A model generated the notes under the pieces. That model was not told the origin of the DNA and did no database searches. It worked only from the letters and a program-made list of their open reading frames with translations. The translations under genes and the position numbers were made by a program. Positions 59,739-64,000 of a DNA stretch of 64,000 bases are shown here, piece after piece. How positions within the stretch are numbered: the stretch's first letter is position 1; every line of letters starts with the position of its first letter. This DNA comes from Pseudomonas crudilactis (GTDB lineage Bacteria > Pseudomonadota > Gammaproteobacteria > Pseudomonadales > Pseudomonadaceae): contig NZ_WXVV01000014.1 in the NCBI RefSeq assembly GCF_013433315.1, positions 115,462 through 179,461 of the forward strand, read 5' to 3'.

Positions 59739-60689
59739 CTAAGCCCCTGCCCACTCATCACGAAACTGCAACAGAAAATCAACAAACGCCCGTACCCGTT
59801 GCGGCACATAGCGGCCGTGCGGGTAGAGCAAGGTGTAAGGTCGCGAGCGCCCGGCGTAAGGTTGTAGAACCTCGACGAGGCTGCCGTCGGCCAGCTCTTT
59901 TTCAACGATGAACCTGTAGGTCTGGAAGACCCCCGCGCCGTGTTTGGCCAGGGTGACGCCGCCGAGCACATCGTCTGAGCAGGAGTAGCCCCCCTCGGAA
60001 ATCACTTCTCGATCATCGCCGTTTTCCTGGAACAGCCAGGAGATCCGCCGCCCGCTGCTGGGCAGTTCGAACTGAATGCATTCGTGTTGCACCAGATCCT
60101 CAAGCGTCTGCGGTGTGCCAGCCTTTTTCAGATAGTCGGGAGAGGCGACCACCACCAGTTTTGCATCCTCCAGCAGGCGCGCGACCATGGTCGAGTCCGG
60201 CTGCGCGCGGACGCGGATCGCCAGGTCGTAGCCTTCACCGACAAAGTCGATATTGCGGTTGCCCAAGTGGATGTCGACGGTGACGTCAGGGTAGAGCGCG
60301 CGGAATTTTGGTAGCAGCGGCAGGATGCGGTGATGCCCGTAAGTGGTCGGCAGGCTGATGCGCAACAGCCCTGACGGTGACGTCTGTGCGCCCATGACTT
60401 CCTGTTGCGCTTCGACCAGTTGCGTCAGCGCCTGGCTGCACTGGACGAAAAAGTTTCTGCCAGCTTCGGTCAAGCGAATACTGCGCGTGGTTCGGGCAAA
60501 CAGGCGCGAACCCAAGCGCTGTTCCAGACGCAGAATCGACCGGCTCACGGCGGCCGGCGTTACACCCGCAAGCTGGGCAGCAGCGGTGAAACTGCCGGCT
60601 TCAGCGGCGAGGCAGAACAGTTCGATACTGCCCAGTTGCAAGTCATCAAAGTGGCGCTTCATGTGAGTACACCGAGGATCAACTGACAT
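59739..60689 (-). CDS. LysR-family transcriptional regulator
   Basis: A 316-residue LTTR. The HTH is at about residues 30-50 (GSFTAAAQLAGVTPAAVSRSI), with an effector domain of two Rossmann-like lobes. Although many relatives would begin at MKRHFDDLQ (60662), a strong GGAGG at 60696-60700 favours the ATG at 60689, adding nine residues. It belongs to the CrgA/DsdC-like subgroup controlling neighbouring oxidoreductases; it follows the SDR gene on the same strand, 66 bases away. Confidence 0.9.
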   Translation of the reverse strand: MSVDPRCTHMKRHFDDLQLGSIELFCLAAEAGSFTAAAQLAGVTPAAVSRSILRLEQRLGSRLFARTTRSIRLTEAGRNFFVQCSQALTQLVEAQQEVMGAQTSPSGLLRISLPTTYGHHRILPLLPKFRALYPDVTVDIHLGNRNIDFVGEGYDLAIRVRAQPDSTMVARLLEDAKLVVVASPDYLKKAGTPQTLEDLVQHECIQFELPSSGRRISWLFQENGDDREVISEGGYSCSDDVLGGVTLAKHGAGVFQTYRFIVEKELADGSLVEVLQPYAGRSRPYTLLYPHGRYVPQRVRAFVDFLLQFRDEWAGA

Positions 60690-60755
60690 TTCATCCTCCG
60701 CCTTATCTCATGAAGCGGCACCGCCGGTACACACCGGCAGTGCTGCGCGGCGGTC

Positions 60756-61466
60756 TCAGTGGCCAGCGCTCTGACCACCGTCAACGTGGAGGATTTCGCC
60801 GGTGACGAAGTTCGCGCTGTCCAGGTAAAGGATCGCTTGCACGATGTCGTCGATTTCGCCCATATGCCCAACCGGATGCAGGCTACCGAGGGCGGCGTGG
60901 GTTTCTTCGCCGTGCATCGGTGTCTTGATGATGCCGGGCGACACCGCGTTGACCCGAATACCGCGCTTGGCGTACTCGATGGCCAGCGATTTGGTCGCCG
61001 CGTTGATGCCACCCTTGGTCAGCGACGCGAGCACCGACGGTACGCCGTCAATCGCGTGGTCAACCAGACTGGTGGTGACGCTGACGATGTGGCCGCTAGC
61101 GTTTTTCTCCATTTCGGCGATGGCCAATTGCGAGATGTGGAAGAAGCCGCTCATGTTGGTCGCCACTACTTGTGCGTAGTCTTCTTTGCTGTATTCGGTG
61201 AAGGGCTTGGCGACGAAAATCCCGGCGTTATTCACCAGCGTGTCGATACGACCGAAGCGTGCAACGGCTTCGCGGATCACCCGCTCGGCGGTCTGCGGGT
61301 CGGCAATGTCACCGGCGACGGCGAGAATGTCCGGGTCAGTGGAAGGCTTGATCGAGCGCGAGGTCGCGACAACCTGATAGCCGCGCTCACGGAATCCCTT
61401 GACCAGACCTGCGCCAATGCCTTGCGAGGCGCCAGTGATCACTACAACTTTTTTGGACGTGTTCAT
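60756..61466 (-). CDS. SDR-family protein lacking the catalytic tyrosine
   Basis: A 236-residue Rossmann-fold protein with TGASQGIGAG, DIADPQ, NNAGI and the serine-bearing SVTTSL segment. Where classical SDRs have YxxxK it reads VLASLTKGG: the lysine is kept, but the position four residues before it is alanine. It probably binds NAD(P)H but uses altered chemistry, or another residue takes over; I recall a subfamily with the same ASLTKGG string. GAGG seven bases before the start. Upstream are the DsbA-like and tautomerase genes. Confidence 0.88.
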   Translation of the reverse strand: MNTSKKVVVITGASQGIGAGLVKGFRERGYQVVATSRSIKPSTDPDILAVAGDIADPQTAERVIREAVARFGRIDTLVNNAGIFVAKPFTEYSKEDYAQVVATNMSGFFHISQLAIAEMEKNASGHIVSVTTSLVDHAIDGVPSVLASLTKGGINAATKSLAIEYAKRGIRVNAVSPGIIKTPMHGEETHAALGSLHPVGHMGEIDDIVQAILYLDSANFVTGEILHVDGGQSAGH

Positions 61467-61515
61467 GATGTTTCCTCATGCAATCTGGATGGTTTGAATA
61501 AACGGATTTCGCAGG

Positions 61516-62172
61516 TCAGGCGTGAGCCGCAACCTGTGCTGCCTGACGTAACGCTTGCTGGTAATAAGCGACGGACTGGGAGCCGGGGATGACCTGTTTG
61601 TCATCGAGAACCATCGCCGGAACCGAGTCGATGCCGCGTTGCTGATAAAACCGCTCGAGTTCGCGCACCTGTTGGCTGAACTCTGCATTTGCCAGCACTT
61701 CATGCGCACGCTGGCTGTCGAGCCCTACGGCACCTGCCAGAGTTACCAGCGTGGTGCGGTTATTCGGGTTTTCGCCGTCAGTGAAGTAGGCCTTGAGCAA
61801 AGCTTGCTTCAACTCACGCTGACGTCCTTGTGTGGCGGCCCAGAACAGCAGTCGGTGGGCGTCAAAGGTGTTGTGGAAATGGCTGCGTTTTTCCAGGTCG
61901 AAGTGAAAACCGATCTGCTCGCCGCGTTCGATGATCATCGCGTTGCGATCCGCCACTTGCTCAGCGCTGCGCCCGTATTTGCGCATCATGTGCTCGATGG
62001 CGTGCTCACCTTCGGCGGGCATGTCCGGGTTCAGTTCGAACGGTTTGTAAGTCAACTCGACGGTGACTTCGCCCGCCAGATTCTCGATCGCTTGCTCCAG
62101 CGCAGTGACGCCCAACGCGCACCAGGGGCAAACGACATCCGAGACGAAGTCGATTTTCACGGTACGGCTCAC
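61516..62172 (-). CDS. DsbA-family (FrnE-like) thioredoxin-fold oxidoreductase
   Basis: A 218-residue cytosolic 2-hydroxychromene-2-carboxylate-isomerase/FrnE-like protein. It has no signal peptide; the active site CPWC is in SDVVCPWCALG, and the family cis-proline region is IDSVPAMVLDD. FrnE-like proteins act as disulfide isomerases in oxidative stress and polyketide clusters. Its ATG overlaps the tautomerase stop (ATGA), so the two are co-translated. Confidence 0.9.
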   Translation of the reverse strand: MSRTVKIDFVSDVVCPWCALGVTALEQAIENLAGEVTVELTYKPFELNPDMPAEGEHAIEHMMRKYGRSAEQVADRNAMIIERGEQIGFHFDLEKRSHFHNTFDAHRLLFWAATQGRQRELKQALLKAYFTDGENPNNRTTLVTLAGAVGLDSQRAHEVLANAEFSQQVRELERFYQQRGIDSVPAMVLDDKQVIPGSQSVAYYQQALRQAAQVAAHA

Positions 62173-62384
62173 GACTGCGAATCCGCTAACTGCTGGCGAT
62201 ACTCGGTGGTGGTGATGCCGGCATAACCCCAGTTATCGGTGTCGACTTCTTCGATGACGATGTGGGTGAGTTTCGGATCCTTGTGCAGAACCCGCTGCAT
62301 CGTTTCGGTGATTTCCTTGATGACCTGGGCTTTCTGTTCCCGGGTCACGCCGTCACGGGTGATGCGTACGCTGATGAAAGGCAT
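62169..62384 (-). CDS. 4-oxalocrotonate tautomerase-family protein
   Basis: A 71-residue small tautomerase. After removal of Met the catalytic Pro1 is exposed (PFISVRITRDG); the family helix and the EVDTDNWGYAG segment follow. It catalyses keto-enol tautomerisation or related reactions on an unknown substrate. GGAG is ten bases before the ATG. First gene of the operon tautomerase, DsbA-like, SDR, probably with LysR. Confidence 0.9.
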   Translation of the reverse strand: MPFISVRITRDGVTREQKAQVIKEITETMQRVLHKDPKLTHIVIEEVDTDNWGYAGITTTEYRQQLADSQS

Positions 62385-62525
62385 TTGGGGTATCTCCAGT
62401 CGCTGGCCCGTCGAAGTGATGGGCGGCTGTTGGAGAGAACTTTAAGAGGAAGGTGGGAGTTGATAAATGGGGTTTGAGGTACATCATTTGTGATGTGGTG
62501 TATCAAATGGGAGCTTGCGGCGAAG

Positions 62526-62651
62526 TGCGCAAGAAGTTGCGCAGTACCTGACCTTTTTTCATCCGGAAAAGTCTGCGCAGGCCTTATGTCCCATGGCTTT
62601 CAGCCAAGTGCGCAACTTTTTGCGCAGTACTGCGCAAGAAGTTGCGCACTT
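62526..62651. repeat. Three TGCGCAA-type palindromes upstream of hcp
   Basis: An 18-bp unit, TGCGCAAGAAGTTGCGCA, occurs at 62526-62543 and 62631-62648; a variant, TGCGCAACTTTTTGCGCA, is at 62609-62626. Each unit is itself a palindrome (7-bp arms). Units 2 and 3 flank GTAC, producing a 46-bp palindrome at 62606-62651 with one mismatched pair; unit 1 has the same AAG and GTAC flanks. The 434-base gap 62385-62818 holds no other element I can identify. Confidence 0.85.
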
Positions 62652-62818
62652 TTATTTGTTTAGTCTCGTTTATTCAAAGGTCCGCATACGGGCTGTTTGT
62701 TTAAGTCGTTGATGAGTAATGGCTTTGTGATGGCTGGCATGAAGTTTGATAGCTCAGACCTACCCGGACAGGCAATGGTGCCTGTCGGTTGTGTGTTTCG
62801 AGCAAGGAGAGCATCCCC

Positions 62819-63334
62819 ATGGCAACACCAGCGTACATGTCCGTCACTGGCGAAAAACAAGGCCTGATCACCGCCGGCGCATTCACCGCCGACTCCGTTG
62901 GCAACACCTTTCAGGAAGGCCACGAAGACCAGGTCATGGTGCAGGCTTTCACCCACGACGTGATCATCCCGCGTGACCCGCAATCCGGTCAGCCAACCGG
63001 TCAGCGCGTGCACAAGCCAGTTGTGATTACCAAGGTCTACGACAAGGCTTCGCCTCTGCTGCAAGCAGCGCTGACTTCCGGCGAGCGCATGAGCGAAATC
63101 GTTATCCAGTGGTACCGCACTTCGGCGCAAGGCACCCAAGAGCACTACTACACCACCAAACTGGAAGACGCGATCATCGTCGCCATCAACAACAAAATGC
63201 ACAACTGCCAGGACCCAGGCAACGCGCACTTCACTCACCTGGAAGAAGTGCAGTTCACCTACCGCAAAATCACCTGGACCCACGAAGTCTCCGGTACTTC
63301 GGGTTCCGATGACTGGCGTGCTCCAGTCGTTTAA
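62819..63334 (+). CDS. hcp: Hcp-family type VI secretion tube protein
   Basis: A 171-residue Hcp. The protein forms hexameric rings stacked into the T6SS tube and carries effectors. Typical strings: PAYMSVTGEKQGLITAGAFT, HDVIIPRDPQSGQPTGQR, VHKPVVITKVYDKASPLL, EVQFTYRKITWTHE. AGGAG is ten bases before the ATG. No other T6SS structural genes are in view, so this is an orphan hcp-vgrG island of the kind that carries effector cargo. Confidence 0.94.
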   Translation: MATPAYMSVTGEKQGLITAGAFTADSVGNTFQEGHEDQVMVQAFTHDVIIPRDPQSGQPTGQRVHKPVVITKVYDKASPLLQAALTSGERMSEIVIQWYRTSAQGTQEHYYTTKLEDAIIVAINNKMHNCQDPGNAHFTHLEEVQFTYRKITWTHEVSGTSGSDDWRAPVV

Positions 63335-63353
63335 TCACGGCTGATGGTTGTAA

Positions 63354-63382
63354 CGCCTCGGCCGGTTTCGCCGGTCGGGGCG
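63354..63382 (+). terminator. Hairpin between hcp and vgrG
   Basis: Twelve-bp stem CGCCTCGGCCGG / CCGGTCGGGGCG with two G-U pairs and a TTTCG loop, without a following U run. It is probably a processing or partial-termination element that lets hcp be made in excess over vgrG. Confidence 0.5.
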
Positions 63383-63460
63383 GATTCACTTCTAAAGAAT
63401 TTTTTGCCAATAGCCCCTTGAGGGCTGTTGCGCGTCGCAGCACTGCGCGAGGAACAAGGG

Positions 63461-64000
63461 ATGTTCTCACCGGCCAACCAGCCTCATTTCAATCTGACCG
63501 TCGATGGCATCGACAGCGACTTTCAAGTGCTGTCGTTCACCGGTCGTGAGGCCCTCAACACGCCGTTCGAATTCGAGCTGGAACTGGTCAGCGAAAAGGC
63601 CTCGATCAACCTCGAAAGCGTGCTGCACAAACTGGCGTTTCTTCAGCTGTCGCCAACCGGTACGGGCATCCACGGGCTGGTCTACAGCATTGCCCAGGGC
63701 GAGGCGGGCAAGCGCCTGACCCGCTACAAGATCTTCCTGCGCCCGCAACTGGCCTACCTCGCGCATCGGGTCAACCAGCGCATCTTCCAGCAGATGACCG
63801 TGCAGCAGATCATCAGCCAGGTGCTGGAAGAACACGGCATCCTCGCCAGCGATTACCACTTCCAGCTCAGCGCGATTTATCCCGAGCGCATTTACTGCGT
63901 GCAGTACGACGAGTCGGACCTGGATTTCATCCAGCGCCTGTGCGAGGAGGAGGGGATTCACTACCACTTCCAGCACACTTCCAGCGGCCACAAGCTGACC
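63461..64000 (+). CDS. vgrG: VgrG type VI secretion spike protein, N-terminal part (cut by window edge)
   Basis: The frame is open to the right edge and shows 180 residues, beginning MFSPANQPHFNLTVDG. It contains the VgrG/gp27-like start (VLSFTGREALNTPFEFELEL, then IHGLVYSI and YKIFLRPQLAYL) and the conserved QYDESDLDFIQRLCEEEGI block. VgrG trimers cap the Hcp tube; the gp5 needle and any C-terminal effector domain lie beyond the window. GAGG eight bases before the ATG. It follows hcp after 126 bases. Confidence 0.93.
   Translation, partial: MFSPANQPHFNLTVDGIDSDFQVLSFTGREALNTPFEFELELVSEKASINLESVLHKLAFLQLSPTGTGIHGLVYSIAQGEAGKRLTRYKIFLRPQLAYLAHRVNQRIFQQMTVQQIISQVLEEHGILASDYHFQLSAIYPERIYCVQYDESDLDFIQRLCEEEGIHYHFQHTSSGHKLT

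Noticed and set aside
62735..62749. Sigma-54 promoter TGGCATGAAGTTTGA before hcp
   Set aside because: The -24 GG is present, but the -12 element is GA rather than GC, so the match is too weak to report as a feature.

Overview
The window looks like chromosomal DNA of a Pseudomonas, most likely the P. fluorescens group. The evidence is high-GC coding with strong Shine-Dalgarno sites, REP/REPIN hairpins built on GCGAGC(A/C)GGCTCGC cores between genes, and familiar pseudomonad families (YcaC, OYE reductases, PDC-GGDEF proteins, an FeS-type photolyase, Hcp/VgrG). I see no rRNA, tRNA, phage integrase, insertion sequence or CRISPR array. The left edge cuts a gene of unknown family and the right edge cuts a vgrG.

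Layout. (1) 0-11 kb: signalling and stress. There are two membrane diguanylate cyclases, a YcaC hydrolase, an exported alpha/beta hydrolase, an MFS carrier, a hybrid PAS histidine kinase whose 3' end overlaps one cyclase gene, and a photolyase of the iron-sulfur type. (2) 11.5-16 kb: an Old Yellow Enzyme gene, a DJ-1/PfpI gene and a TetR regulator linked by three copies of one 15-bp operator, then a WYL regulator coupled to a quinone oxidoreductase. (3) 16-22 kb: a lipoprotein with two carboxymuconolactone-decarboxylase repeats, a solitary molybdenum hydroxylase large subunit, a TonB siderophore receptor and a 158-bp tandem repeat array. (4) 22-27.6 kb: a catabolic operon (MFS, FAH hydrolase, SDR, 2-hydroxyacid dehydrogenase) facing an AraC regulator. 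(5) 27.6-33 kb: a second OYE/TetR electrophile-response module and a second, almost protein-identical ycaC. (6) 33-38 kb: a LacI-controlled sugar module (nucleoside-type permease, TIM-barrel isomerase, Gfo/Idh/MocA oxidoreductase) with a perfect palindromic operator. (7) 38-41 kb: bicupin, GNAT and aldehyde dehydrogenase.

(8) 41.7-59.7 kb: the largest coherent unit, an 18-kb catabolic island. It encodes two HAD proteins at its ends, a PuuB-like FAD oxidase, an oligopeptide/opine-type ABC importer with fused ATPases, a three-subunit FAD/[2Fe-2S] amine dehydrogenase of the opine-oxidase / hydroxyproline-dehydrogenase / HcnABC type, an ArgE-like deacylase, GabD-like and GabT-like enzymes, a tartrate/malate-type dehydrogenase, a GhrA-like reductase and an Lrp regulator. 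Together they read as import, deacylation, oxidative deamination, transamination and oxidation of an N-substituted amino compound. The substrate cannot be read from sequence. This is the best candidate for an undescribed pathway.

(9) 59.7-64 kb: a LysR regulator, an SDR lacking the usual catalytic tyrosine, a DsbA-family oxidoreductase and a tautomerase, then an unusual cluster of TGCGCAA palindromes, then hcp and the start of vgrG (an orphan type VI secretion island).
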